A stretch of DNA of 64,000 bases from contig JAIOYR010000003.1 in the NCBI GenBank assembly GCA_021740995.1, positions 53,761-117,760 on the forward strand, written 5' to 3'. This DNA is from Taibaiella sp. GTDB lineage: Bacteria > Bacteroidota > Bacteroidia > Chitinophagales > Chitinophagaceae. Made by a program: the position numbers and the translations under genes. The notes under the pieces are model-generated. The model ran no database searches. It saw only the letters and a program-made list of their open reading frames with translations, and had not been told where the DNA came from. Of the stretch, positions 25,334 through 32,973 are shown one piece after another. The stretch's first letter is position 1; the number at the start of each line of letters is the position of its first letter.

Positions 25334-25363
25334 AAATTGTCAATGGCGCAGAATTGACAATTT
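25334..25363. repeat. Perfect 10-bp inverted repeat near the PurF-like promoter
   Basis: AAATTGTCAA and TTGACAATTT are separated by 10 bp. The repeat covers the -33 region of the PurF-like gene promoter, so it could be an operator. It is not followed by a T-run, so terminator function is less likely. Confidence 0.45.
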
Positions 25364-25404
25364 GAGCATAAAATATTGTAAATCTTAGTGGTTAATGTAT
25401 ACCC

Positions 25405-25434
25405 AAAAAAAATACCGCCATTTCTGACGGTATT
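25405..25434 (-). terminator. Terminator of the redoxin gene
   Basis: On the minus strand AATACCG pairs with CGGTATT and is followed by eight T residues, 22 bp after the redoxin stop. Confidence 0.75.
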
Positions 25435-25456
25435 CTTTTATGAATATTTATTTATT

Positions 25457-26071
25457 TTATGATTTGCGCTTAATGCTGCAGCCTATTGATTTTGTGGTAC
25501 TGGGATTTACTTCCCTGCCTGCCAATACTGCGTCAATAGCATCATTTATATATGTTATTTTTGCACTTCCAGGATTGCCCGGATTGTCATTCATTGCGCC
25601 TTTATACGCCAGTTTATTGTTGTTGGTAAAAAGGAATACTTCAGGAGTATGATTTGCACCAAAAGCATCTGCTAATTGTGAATTAACATCGGTAAGATAA
25701 GGTACTGTATATCCTTGCTTTGCGGCATATGCTTTCATGGCTTCAAACGAATCATCACCCTCGCGTTTAGCCTCATTTGAGTTGATGATAACCACACCCA
25801 CATTGTGTGCTTTAGCATACCTGATAGTGTTGAGTATGGTAGATTCGTTCTTTACCACAAAAGGACAAGTATTGCAGGAAAATATTACCAGCAACCCGTT
25901 TTTGTCGGCACTTTTGTAATAGGGCACCAACGAACCATCAGTAGCACTGAGCATTTCTGTGCCTACCCTTGGTAGCATAGCTCCGGGCTCAAGTTTTGCT
26001 TGTTGGGCATAGCTTATGCCTGAAGAAAGTGTAATAATAGATGCTGCAATAGCGAGAATAGTGTTTTTCAT
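25457..26071 (-). CDS. Periplasmic thioredoxin-fold (redoxin) protein
   Basis: A 204-residue protein with a signal peptide (MKNTILAIAASIITLSSGISYAQQ). The thioredoxin-like active site is C66-N-T-C69 in VIFSCNTCPFVVKNE. NSNEAKREGDDSFEAMKAYAAKQGYTVPYLTD and the cis-Pro region HTPEVFLF follow. The C-terminal TTKSIGCSIKRK adds a third conserved Cys typical of this redoxin subgroup. It probably acts in the periplasm as a thiol oxidoreductase; the partner is unknown. It is monocistronic with its own terminator. Confidence 0.88.
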   Translation of the reverse strand: MKNTILAIAASIITLSSGISYAQQAKLEPGAMLPRVGTEMLSATDGSLVPYYKSADKNGLLVIFSCNTCPFVVKNESTILNTIRYAKAHNVGVVIINSNEAKREGDDSFEAMKAYAAKQGYTVPYLTDVNSQLADAFGANHTPEVFLFTNNNKLAYKGAMNDNPGNPGSAKITYINDAIDAVLAGREVNPSTTKSIGCSIKRKS

Positions 26072-26297
26072 TTTTTTTTAAGTAAAGTTAGTTAATGCTT
26101 ATTATTTTTTATAACAAATTTTCATGTTTCCCCTGGTGGCAAAGCGGTAGTTTTTCGGATTGTACCTATATACACTTTATTTGTTTTCTTCGCTTTGATC
26201 ACTTTTTTTTTCCTTTTTTTTGTCCTTATTTCTCTCCCGTTATGTTGGCAAAATCAATACGCTAATCACAAATCTAAGCCATTTCGGTAAATCTACA

Positions 26298-27677
26298 CTA
26301 CTTCCTTTCAAGCGAAATGGTCTCATCTCCATCCTGATAGGGCAAATAAGTAATTATAAACTGAAACATCTCGTCTGTCGCCTTCATACTACCATTGTTA
26401 TCAGATACTCTACGTGGAGGGCTGAAGGGGTTGTTCATGTTTTTTCTGGTGTTATCATAAACTCCTTCTGCAATAATCACACTGCCCTTCGGTATTTTTA
26501 TCATTCGCTTAAAGGTGTAAAAATACTGCCAGTTAAAATCCCATCGTGGAATTGATATAAGTCTTATGGTATCACCGTTAGGTTTCAGTGCATAGCCTTT
26601 GAAGCTCTTGCCCAGCAGGTGCATGTGCGGGTTAATAGTAAGTATGGAGATGTCAGTAGGGACGGTAAATCTGCTGTAAACCTGTTTTACCGTATTGGGC
26701 TCTATTATCAGGTCTGGCTCCACGGGTACTACACCATGTGTGCCAAGTTGAAATTCCTGTACTGGTCTTCCGGGGGGTGTTTTCGCGAAAAAAATATTGA
26801 TATAAGAGCTGTCAAGTACATTTTCTTTATTGGTGAAGCCATAATGAAGGTCATTAAGTAAAAACGCACCTTTTTTGGGTAGTTTGTAACCTCCCAGCCC
26901 TTCGGGATATAGCTGCCCAAACACCCCTGGCAGGTAATTGACCACCGATTTCTGCAAAACCGGATAAGAGCCGTCATCATTGGGCAACCCCAGCCGCTGG
27001 TAGGCCTGCAGCAGTGTGGCAGTGTCTGCGGCCATGTCTACAATCTGTTCTCCGGCATACACATCGGTTTTCATGCCGGCAGCATATTTTACCATATCGC
27101 CGTTTACATGATGCACTACATTATTTCTGCCCGGCATAAATTCTATTACACTGGCAAAAGTATCTGCAGGCAACTCAAAAGGTACTTTTACCAGCAGGAA
27201 CCTGTCCGTACTGTTTGCCGGCAGCAGGTATGGCTGCACTGGTATTCTCATGTCAGGAGTGCCTATTTCTGAGCCGGTAGGGTAGCGAGGTATTGCCGGC
27301 AGCTTATCTGCAGGGCCCATAAGTGTGCCGTCTTTTACCCACTTTTCAAGCATTTGTATATCTCTTTCTGATAGTATCCGCTGTCCTGTAAACTCTGTAT
27401 AATGAGGGTCTGCCGGCCATGGAGGCATTATGCGCTCACGGGTTACAAAGGCATTTGCTGATGCATATTTTTTTGCCGACTCATAAGTTACAAGTGGGAA
27501 ATGTGCACTTCCTTCTGCCCTGTGGCAAATGGTACAGTTGTTATATAGAATGGGTGCTACATGCTCTGTAAAAGTAACTGTAGAAGGTAGTCTATTCTCG
27601 TTGTTGCACGAGAGGTGAACCAGTGATATTATTACACCCGCTATTATACCTGCAATCCCCAGTTTGCCGCTGTACAT
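26298..27677 (-). CDS. Lipoprotein with cytochrome c motif and PHM-like copper monooxygenase domain
   Basis: A 459-residue lipoprotein: hydrophobic N-terminus ending in the lipobox LSC with lipidated C24. A single heme-binding motif C48-T-I-C51-H52 follows, within a c-type region that continues to RIMPPWPADPHYTEF, where Met is a possible axial ligand. Residues ~150-450 resemble the type II copper, ascorbate-dependent (PHM/DBM-like) fold: VVHHVNGDMV gives the HH pair, and INPHMHLLGKSFKGYAL the HxH pair. If both sites work, electrons could pass from the heme to the copper centre. The substrate is unknown. It lies at the cell envelope, facing the periplasm or the surface. An unlisted reading frame on the same strand overlaps its start (27644-27841). 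Confidence 0.82.
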   Translation of the reverse strand: MYSGKLGIAGIIAGVIISLVHLSCNNENRLPSTVTFTEHVAPILYNNCTICHRAEGSAHFPLVTYESAKKYASANAFVTRERIMPPWPADPHYTEFTGQRILSERDIQMLEKWVKDGTLMGPADKLPAIPRYPTGSEIGTPDMRIPVQPYLLPANSTDRFLLVKVPFELPADTFASVIEFMPGRNNVVHHVNGDMVKYAAGMKTDVYAGEQIVDMAADTATLLQAYQRLGLPNDDGSYPVLQKSVVNYLPGVFGQLYPEGLGGYKLPKKGAFLLNDLHYGFTNKENVLDSSYINIFFAKTPPGRPVQEFQLGTHGVVPVEPDLIIEPNTVKQVYSRFTVPTDISILTINPHMHLLGKSFKGYALKPNGDTIRLISIPRWDFNWQYFYTFKRMIKIPKGSVIIAEGVYDNTRKNMNNPFSPPRRVSDNNGSMKATDEMFQFIITYLPYQDGDETISLERK

Positions 27678-27841
27678 TTTATTGGACTTTTCTTTTTGTT
27701 TATTTCTTTGGCAATATACTCAGGAACGTTGAATCTGCCTTTTTTAAGGTTCATTTTTACCGGAATATTTCCCCAGTATATCTGCAAGGTTACATCGGGG
27801 TTAAGATATAGTTTAGCCTCTGCAGAAGCGAATTTGACTGC
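27644..27841 (-). pseudogene. Unlisted minus-strand open frame, possible gene remnant or small gene
   Basis: This 65-codon frame is too short for the ORF track and begins just after an in-frame TAA that is itself preceded directly by ATG. Its translation looks like real protein: LYLNPDVTLQIYWGNIPV and KKGRFNVPEYIAKEINKKK. Within the frame the only starts are a TTG (47 residues) and an ATG (36 residues). It overlaps the start of the cytochrome/PHM-like gene by 34 bp. It could be a small gene, or the 3' end of an older gene whose 5' part is lost. I do not recognise the family. Confidence 0.35.
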
Positions 27842-27884
27842 TTACATTGCGTATGTATTTTAAAACAATCTAAAAAACAATTTT

Positions 27885-28142
27885 ATGGAAAACACATTCG
27901 AAACAGAAGTAATCGACACGCCTGTGCTTGCCACAGAAGAGCAGGAATCTGCTGAAGTTATTGCATCTTCTATTGAAGAAGAAACAACAGACGAGTTGGA
28001 AATAAATGAAGAAGCGGACGATGCTGAATCAGAGGAATCAGAAGAAGATTCGGAAATTGTTGATGAAACAGAAGAATTAGATGAAGAAATTGTTGTTGAT
28101 GAAGACGAAGAAAACGCAACAGGCGCAAGCGAAGAAGATTAA
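27885..28142 (+). CDS. Small extremely acidic protein
   Basis: An 85-residue protein with 30 Glu and 10 Asp and not one Lys, Arg or His. It has no signal peptide and no predicted fold beyond a likely disordered chain. It has a normal ATG, and a strong hairpin terminator begins 22 bp after the stop, so it is probably expressed. Its function is unknown. Acidic disordered proteins can bind basic partners (ribosomal or DNA-binding proteins), metal ions or act in stress, but nothing here decides that. It is divergent from the cytochrome/PHM-like gene. Confidence 0.7.
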   Translation: MENTFETEVIDTPVLATEEQESAEVIASSIEEETTDELEINEEADDAESEESEEDSEIVDETEELDEEIVVDEDEENATGASEED

Positions 28143-28163
28143 TTCCGGTATCCTAGCAAAGTG

Positions 28164-28205
28164 AAGCAGGTAATTGTATCACACGATTACCTGCTTTTCT
28201 TTTTA
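28164..28205 (+). terminator. Terminator of the acidic protein gene
   Basis: AAGCAGGTAAT pairs perfectly with ATTACCTGCTT around an 11-nt loop, followed by a T-rich tail. Confidence 0.8.
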
Positions 28206-28330
28206 TGCCTTTGGTTTGTTCTAATGAAGGAAGTACACTTCAATTGTAGGTAAAGTATTATTTTGCAGTCTTCTTATACTGTACATAATGGGATGATTGC
28301 ACTAAATGCGATTCCTGCAAAATACCAGCT

Positions 28331-28939
28331 ATGCTAGATGAAATATTAAAGATTGCCAACCAGTATGATGAAGGACTGGCCACTGTTCAAAGCAGACGGG
28401 AGCACTGGCTCGAAAAATATATTGTGCTTCGGGATCATCTGAAGGAACTGGCACAATATCTGAATGATAATGCCCGCTACAAACAAGGTTTTTTTGTAGA
28501 TACGCTGCACGCTTTCAATGAAGCTATAAAAGGCACCAGCAATCGCATGCCCTCTGTGTCTTTTCGCTCAGGCGCTATGCCTATGCTCGTAACATTCAGA
28601 AACAGTATGGGTGAAAAATCTTCTTATTCTGAGGAGGGATTTATTATTTCTTTTACGCCTACAATTACAGGGCAGATTGTAGTGTTGTTACAACCTCACT
28701 ATAGCGAATTGGATAGCGAAAAGCCCGGCTATAGTACGCTGGCAATCATAGAAGAGCCCGGACAAATTACAACTGCTATTGTTGATGAGATAATAGCCAG
28801 AGGTATGGAAGCTGCATATTTTTCGAGCTTTACCGGCATGGGGCGGCCGCCTGAAGAGGAAGAGCAAAATGATAGCAAACCACTGCCACGCAACCCAATA
28901 GGATTTAAACGTTATGACACTACTGAAAAAATTAAATAA
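28331..28939 (+). CDS. Conserved-looking hypothetical protein
   Basis: A 202-residue protein with no signal peptide or membrane helix. The first ~70 residues are helical and charged (QSRREHWLEKYIVLRDHLKELAQYL). The middle is a beta-rich stretch (GFIISFTPTITGQIVVLLQPHYSEL). The tail is acidic and proline-rich. I do not recognise a named domain. The 3' end overlaps the glutaminyl cyclase gene by 26 bp in another frame, which suggests translational coupling in one operon. Its own promoter is not obvious. Confidence 0.75.
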   Translation: MLDEILKIANQYDEGLATVQSRREHWLEKYIVLRDHLKELAQYLNDNARYKQGFFVDTLHAFNEAIKGTSNRMPSVSFRSGAMPMLVTFRNSMGEKSSYSEEGFIISFTPTITGQIVVLLQPHYSELDSEKPGYSTLAIIEEPGQITTAIVDEIIARGMEAAYFSSFTGMGRPPEEEEQNDSKPLPRNPIGFKRYDTTEKIK

Positions 28940-29753
28940 GTTGGCAATCCTGCTTACTATCCTTGCTGCAGCCGGCTGCAATGATGCACCTGTGGCTGAA
29001 AGCACCAAAGCCACGGAGACTCCCAATGATGTGTTGGTACCATCTGTAATCAGCTACAATATCGTGAATCAATATCCTCATGACCCGGCTGCATTCACAG
29101 AGGGTCTTGAATATAAAGATGGTTTCCTGTACGAAGGCACAGGGCAGTATGGAGTGTCTGAGATACGAAAGGTAGAGCTGGCTACCGGGAAAGTAGTGCT
29201 GTCTAACAAAATGGACAAAAGGTTTTTTGGGGAGGGTATAACTATACTCAACGATAAAATATACCAGCTCACTTATCGCGAGGGTAAAGGGTTTATTTAT
29301 AATCTTGCTACACTAAAACAGGAATCCGGCTTCCCTTTTCATACGCAAGAGGGATGGGGTATGACCAACAATGGTACACACCTTATCTTTTGTGATGGTG
29401 GCAGTTCTCTTTATTTTAAAGACCCTGCTACTGCTACAATTGTTAAGCAGCTATCTGTTACAGATGAGCGTGGACCCGTGATGCAGATAAACGAGCTGGA
29501 AATGATAAAGGGCTACATATATGCTAATCAGTGGCAGGCAGATGTGATACTGAAGATAGACACCACCACCGGCAAGGTTGTAGCACGAGCTGACCTCAGC
29601 AGTATTCGCCAGCAGGCAGGTATTCCTCAATCATCTGGCAGGGATGGCGCACCAGAAGTGCTCAATGGCATAGCCTATGATGCAGCCCAAAACCGCATTT
29701 TTATTACCGGCAAAAACTGGCCAAAGCTATTTGAGATAACGCTTGATAACTGA
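28914..29753 (+). CDS. Glutaminyl-peptide cyclotransferase (plant/bacterial type)
   Basis: A 279-residue lipoprotein: signal peptide with lipobox AAGC (C22). The mature part is a five-bladed propeller of the glutamine cyclotransferase family: YPHDPAAFTEGLEYKDGFLYEGTGQYG, FGEGITILNDKIYQLTYREGKGF, FHTQEGWGMTNNGTHLIFCDG, INELEMIKGYIYANQWQADVI, LNGIAYDAAQNRIFITGKNWPKLFEI. The enzyme turns N-terminal Gln of proteins into pyroglutamate. T9SS and other exported Bacteroidota proteins often carry N-terminal Gln after signal-peptide cleavage, so periplasmic action on them is likely. It starts 26 bp inside the upstream gene. Confidence 0.93.
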   Translation: MTLLKKLNKLAILLTILAAAGCNDAPVAESTKATETPNDVLVPSVISYNIVNQYPHDPAAFTEGLEYKDGFLYEGTGQYGVSEIRKVELATGKVVLSNKMDKRFFGEGITILNDKIYQLTYREGKGFIYNLATLKQESGFPFHTQEGWGMTNNGTHLIFCDGGSSLYFKDPATATIVKQLSVTDERGPVMQINELEMIKGYIYANQWQADVILKIDTTTGKVVARADLSSIRQQAGIPQSSGRDGAPEVLNGIAYDAAQNRIFITGKNWPKLFEITLDN

Positions 29754-29822
29754 TTATCTTGAGTCGGGCAAAAGCGGCAATCAAAATGCTAAAAAAAATA
29801 TTTAGTCTATATTTCAAAACAT

Positions 29823-29853
29823 TTTCCTTTTTCAAAAAATCGCCCTATATTTG
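29823..29853 (+). promoter_or_regulatory. Promoter of the tRNA-Asp gene (TTTC-N19-TATATTTG)
   Basis: TATATTTG at 29846-29853 with TTTC exactly 19 bp upstream. A short palindrome TATAGTT-C-AACTATA (29874-29888) lies in the leader before the tRNA. Confidence 0.6.
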
Positions 29854-29939
29854 CACCCCGAACCGAGAGGAAGTATAGTTCAACTATATGGAATGAGTTC
29901 AGGCTAGTTGAGTAAAAGCAGTTCTTTTATATAGTTTTT

Positions 29940-30013
29940 GGATTGGTAGTTCAGTTGGTTAGAATGCCGCCCTGTCACGGCGGAGGTCGCGGGTTCGAGT
30001 CCCGTCCAGTCCG
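29940..30013 (+). tRNA. tRNA-Asp (GTC)
   Basis: A 74-nt cloverleaf. Acceptor stem GGATTGG/CCAGTCC has one T-G wobble. The D arm is GTTCAGTTGGTTAGAAT. Anticodon arm CCGCC-CTGTCAC-GGCGG carries anticodon GTC. T arm CGCGGGTTCGAGTCCCG has a normal TTCGAGT loop. The discriminator base is G and CCA is not encoded. It stands alone, with its own promoter and terminator. Confidence 0.97.
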
Positions 30014-30028
30014 CAGAAAAAATGAATT

Positions 30029-30063
30029 CCCCCTGTAGAATCAATACTCTTCAGGGGGTTTTT
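30029..30063 (+). terminator. Terminator after tRNA-Asp
   Basis: CCCCCTG pairs with CAGGGGG across a 16-nt loop and is followed by five T residues. Confidence 0.75.
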
Positions 30064-30288
30064 GTTTGTAGGTACAACATAGGTACAACAATTTCGGAGG
30101 CTGTAGCTACCAGCCCCTTGCCTGATCAATCAGATATACATGTTGTTTGCCAAGTAAAATGTTTTAATTTCATGCCTGTAAACCCACCACCATACCCTGG
30201 CTACCCTTTCAATTATCATTTACGTTATACTATAGATATTTATCTGCATTGAATACGGCATTGGTCTATATATGTAAAACAGATTAAT

Positions 30289-30438
30289 ATGAAGCGACTG
30301 CTACTTATTGTATACTTACTTGTATTTGGTTACTGCGCCGGTGGGCAGACCCCTCAAAGCATCTCCTATCAGGCAGTGGCAAGAGATAGTAGCGTAGAAG
30401 TAGTTTTAATTGCTTGTTTTTCATACGAAGAGATTTAA
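30289..30438 (+). pseudogene. Truncated 5' end of a secreted-protein gene
   Basis: A 49-residue frame missed by the track. It starts with an ATG and a good signal peptide (MKRLLLIVYLLVFGYCAGGQ). Next is TPQSISYQAVARDSS, the opening of the large Bacteroidota secreted proteins that begin with Q.P..I.YQAVARDs.G after the signal peptide. The usual following sequence is missing: after RDSS the frame reads VEVVLIACFSYEEI and stops. Its last 18 bp overlap, tail to tail, the end of the response regulator gene. The break falls near 30393, so the rest of the gene was lost, probably when the neighbouring signalling genes came to lie here. Confidence 0.7.
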
Positions 30439-30876
30439 TGGTTTTTTTGAAGTTCCTTTTGGCTGTGAGGCAATCAATTCTTTCACATTGAGTATCTTTT
30501 TTATTACAACAGCAATTTGTTCCTCCTCCAGTTTGTTGCTTTTTATTATGTAGTCAAATGCACCATATTTAAGTGCGTCTGTTGTTACTTTCATACTTGT
30601 CTGGCCCGATAAATACACGAGATATATCTTTGGATTGAAGTGCTTTATTTTCTTTAGTGTTTCCAGTCCGTCTATTGGAGTCATTTGGTGGTCCAGCAAA
30701 ATGATATCCGGGTTTTCAATAAGGCGATTAATGCATTCTTGCCCATTAGCGATCATTTTAATTTTTTCAAATCCCATGTTTAGTAGATACTGCTTGTAAA
30801 GTGCTCTGTAAATAGGATCATCGTCTACTACAAATACGGTAAGCTCTTTTTTTGAAATCATTTTTCTCTTTTTCAT
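30421..30876 (-). CDS. Single-domain response regulator
   Basis: A 151-residue receiver domain with nothing fused: acidic pocket VDDDP (residues 17-21), phospho-acceptor D62 in IILLDHQMTPIDG, switch residue region VYLSGQTSM, and Lys in YIIKSNKLEEE. A short Lys/Ser-rich tail has no DNA-binding domain. Stand-alone receivers act as phosphate shuttles or protein-binding switches. It is divergent from the sigma-54 activator, H-NOX and hybrid kinase operon 190 bp away, so it may be a second target of that kinase. A TAAATTTG promoter element lies upstream on its strand. Confidence 0.92.
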   Translation of the reverse strand: MKKRKMISKKELTVFVVDDDPIYRALYKQYLLNMGFEKIKMIANGQECINRLIENPDIILLDHQMTPIDGLETLKKIKHFNPKIYLVYLSGQTSMKVTTDALKYGAFDYIIKSNKLEEEQIAVVIKKILNVKELIASQPKGTSKKPLNLFV

Positions 30877-30895
30877 GTTAATGCCATTTATGTGC

Positions 30896-30903
30896 CAAAT
30901 TTA
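30896..30903 (-). promoter_or_regulatory. -7 promoter element (TAAATTTG) for the receiver gene
   Basis: The minus-strand TAAATTTG fits TAnnTTTG and lies 19 bp before the ATG at 30876. A matching TAAATTTG serves the divergent operon (31023-31030). Confidence 0.4.
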
Positions 30904-31022
30904 TAAGTATTTGATAATCAATAGTATAGGAGTTTGCTATTTGTGCATGTTTGTTCAATATGCGAAATGTATTCTCATAATTGGATTATCTTAAAAATGG
31001 GGGAAATGATTCCGAAATTTTC

Positions 31023-31030
31023 TAAATTTG
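31023..31030 (+). promoter_or_regulatory. -7 promoter element (TAAATTTG) for the H-NOX operon
   Basis: TAAATTTG lies 36 bp before the preferred ATG at 31067. The short sequence AAAAATGG occurs three times in this leader (near 30993, 31044 and 31063), which may be chance in AT-rich DNA. Confidence 0.4.
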
Positions 31031-31066
31031 TTTGTTTTATTCCAAAAATGGAAAAAAGTTCTAAAA

Positions 31067-32425
31067 ATGGAGAAATATAAAATTTTCGTTGTTGAGGACG
31101 ACTTAATGTACGGGGAGATGCTGAAGTACTATTTGTCTATGAATCCGGATTACGAGGTATTTCGATATAAATCGGCAAAGGAGTGCCTGGCAAACATGTC
31201 GAAGAAGCCTGATCTAATTACACTCGACTATTCCCTGCCGGATGGAACCGGAGGGGAGATTATGCAGAAGATTATACAATGCGATAGTTCCGTGGCTATT
31301 ATTATGATTAGTGGTCAGAAAGACATTAGCACTGCAATAGAATTGTTGAAGTCTGGAGCGAGCGACTATTTGGTAAAAGACGACAATACTAAAGATCTGC
31401 TCTGGAATGCCATCATCCGGCTACGGGAAGTGCAATCGTTGAAGAAAGAGGTGCAACAATTAAAAGAAGAGCTGAATCAACAAGTTGATTTCAGCAAGAT
31501 AATCAAGGGGAACAGCCCTTCCATCCAAAGAATATTTGGCCTGATAGCAAAGGCTGCAAATTCCAGCATTAATGTATCTATAACAGGAGAAACCGGCACG
31601 GGCAAAGAGTTGGTAGCCAAGGCAGTACATACAGGGGGAAACAATAAGAAGGCTCCGTTTGTTGCTGTGAATATGGCAGCCATACCCAGAGAACTCATTG
31701 AAAGCGAATTGTTCGGTCACGAAAAAGGAGCTTTCACCGGGGCAATTGCCAGGAAGATCGGGAAGTTTGAAGAAGCTAACAAGGGGACTTTGTTTCTCGA
31801 TGAAATAGCAGAAATGGACCCTAGTCTGCAAAGCAAAATACTAAGAGTGTTACAGGAACGTGAGCTTGTGCGCATAGGTGGAAACGAAAAAATAAAACTG
31901 GATATACGGATTATTACTGCTACACATAAAAACCTTGCAGATGAGGTGACGAAAGGTGCGTTCAGAGAAGATTTGTATTACAGGCTTATTGGTTTGCCTA
32001 TTGATCTGCCGCCGCTTAGGGAAAGAGGAAGTGATATACTGCTACTCGCAAAATTCTTCTTAGATGATTTTTGCCGCAAAGATAATCTGCCGGCTATCTC
32101 AATTTCTGTTGAAGCAAAAGAGCGCTTGTTATCTTATATCTACCCGGGCAATGTGCGGGAGCTTAAAGCTGCTATAGAACTGGCGGCTGTTATGTGCAAT
32201 GATAATACAATTACGCCCGACGATATTACGTTCGGCTCTGTGTCACAGAAACAGCAAATGATTTTTGCAGAGAAGACACTCAAAGAGTTTGATATGGAAA
32301 TAGTAACCATGTTTTTGAAAAAATATAACAACAATATCAATAAGGTGGCAGAGATCTTAGATATCGGCAAGAGTACGATTTACCGGATGCTGCAGGACAA
32401 TTCAATAACACTAAAATCGAAATAG
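31067..32425 (+). CDS. Sigma-54-dependent response regulator (NtrC family)
   Basis: A 452-residue protein from the ATG at 31067; the track's TTG start adds 13 unlikely residues. Receiver domain with D54 (LITLDYSLPDG), a short coiled linker (SLKKEVQQLKEELNQQ), then the AAA+ domain: Walker A GETGTGKE, the sigma-54-contact loop ESELFGHEKGAFTGA, Walker B GTLFLDEIAEM, and the R-finger region REDLYYRL. The C-terminal helix-turn-helix is NKVAEILDIGKSTIYRML. The full GAFTGA motif means it should activate RpoN promoters. It is the first gene of a three-gene operon; H-NOX starts 2 bp after its stop. The natural phosphodonor is the hybrid kinase of the same operon. Confidence 0.95.
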   Translation: MEKYKIFVVEDDLMYGEMLKYYLSMNPDYEVFRYKSAKECLANMSKKPDLITLDYSLPDGTGGEIMQKIIQCDSSVAIIMISGQKDISTAIELLKSGASDYLVKDDNTKDLLWNAIIRLREVQSLKKEVQQLKEELNQQVDFSKIIKGNSPSIQRIFGLIAKAANSSINVSITGETGTGKELVAKAVHTGGNNKKAPFVAVNMAAIPRELIESELFGHEKGAFTGAIARKIGKFEEANKGTLFLDEIAEMDPSLQSKILRVLQERELVRIGGNEKIKLDIRIITATHKNLADEVTKGAFREDLYYRLIGLPIDLPPLRERGSDILLLAKFFLDDFCRKDNLPAISISVEAKERLLSYIYPGNVRELKAAIELAAVMCNDNTITPDDITFGSVSQKQQMIFAEKTLKEFDMEIVTMFLKKYNNNINKVAEILDIGKSTIYRMLQDNSITLKSK

Positions 32426-32427
32426 TT

Positions 32428-32970
32428 ATGTATGGTATAGTAAACAAGGCAATTCAGGATATGATCACTTCTGGCTTTGGAGCGGAAACATGGGACGCAG
32501 TAAAAAAAAGCAGTGGGGTAGACGAAGATTTTTTTATCAGCAATGAACCCTATGATGATGTAGTGACCTACAAGCTGGCAGGAGCAGCATCGGAAGTGCT
32601 GGATATGCCTGTGGGTATAGTGTTGAATAGTTTTGGACGATACTGGATAATGAAAACCGGAAAGGAAAAATATGGATCACTTATGGAGGCCGGTGGAAGT
32701 AATTTAAAGGAATTTCTTGTAAATCTGCCCTCGTTTCATAACCGTATCATGCTTGCCTTTCCCAATCTCAACCCTCCGGAATTCAAAGTGTCAGAAATTG
32801 AAAACAACGGCATAAGAGTACACTATTTTTCTCATCGAAATGGCTTACAGGAATTTGTTAAAGGCCTGCTTTTAGGGCTTGGTGAGCTATATAATGTGCC
32901 AGTAGAAGTAGTGCATACGCAATCAAAAGAAGCGGGTTACGATCATGATATATTTAAAGTAATCTGGTAA
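32428..32970 (+). CDS. H-NOX (heme-nitric oxide/oxygen binding) sensor protein
   Basis: A 180-residue stand-alone H-NOX domain, the usual size. It starts MYGIVNKAIQDMI and keeps the key residues: proximal heme ligand H104 (LPSFHNRIML), the heme-bending Pro in NLNPPEF, and the heme-propionate motif Y133-x-S135-x-R137 (HYFSHR). Such proteins bind NO at ferrous heme, and some also bind O2. NO binding breaks or weakens the His-Fe bond and changes the activity of a partner kinase or cyclase. It sits 2 bp after the sigma-54 activator and 3 bp before a hybrid kinase with an HNOBA-like N-terminus, the expected partner. It is a cytoplasmic protein. Confidence 0.95.
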   Translation: MYGIVNKAIQDMITSGFGAETWDAVKKSSGVDEDFFISNEPYDDVVTYKLAGAASEVLDMPVGIVLNSFGRYWIMKTGKEKYGSLMEAGGSNLKEFLVNLPSFHNRIMLAFPNLNPPEFKVSEIENNGIRVHYFSHRNGLQEFVKGLLLGLGELYNVPVEVVHTQSKEAGYDHDIFKVIW

Positions 32971-32973
32971 ACT

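Noticed and set aside
30022-30252. 76-residue plus-strand ORF after tRNA-Asp
   Set aside because: It runs through the tRNA terminator, has no recognisable domain and no start signal; better explained as noncoding.
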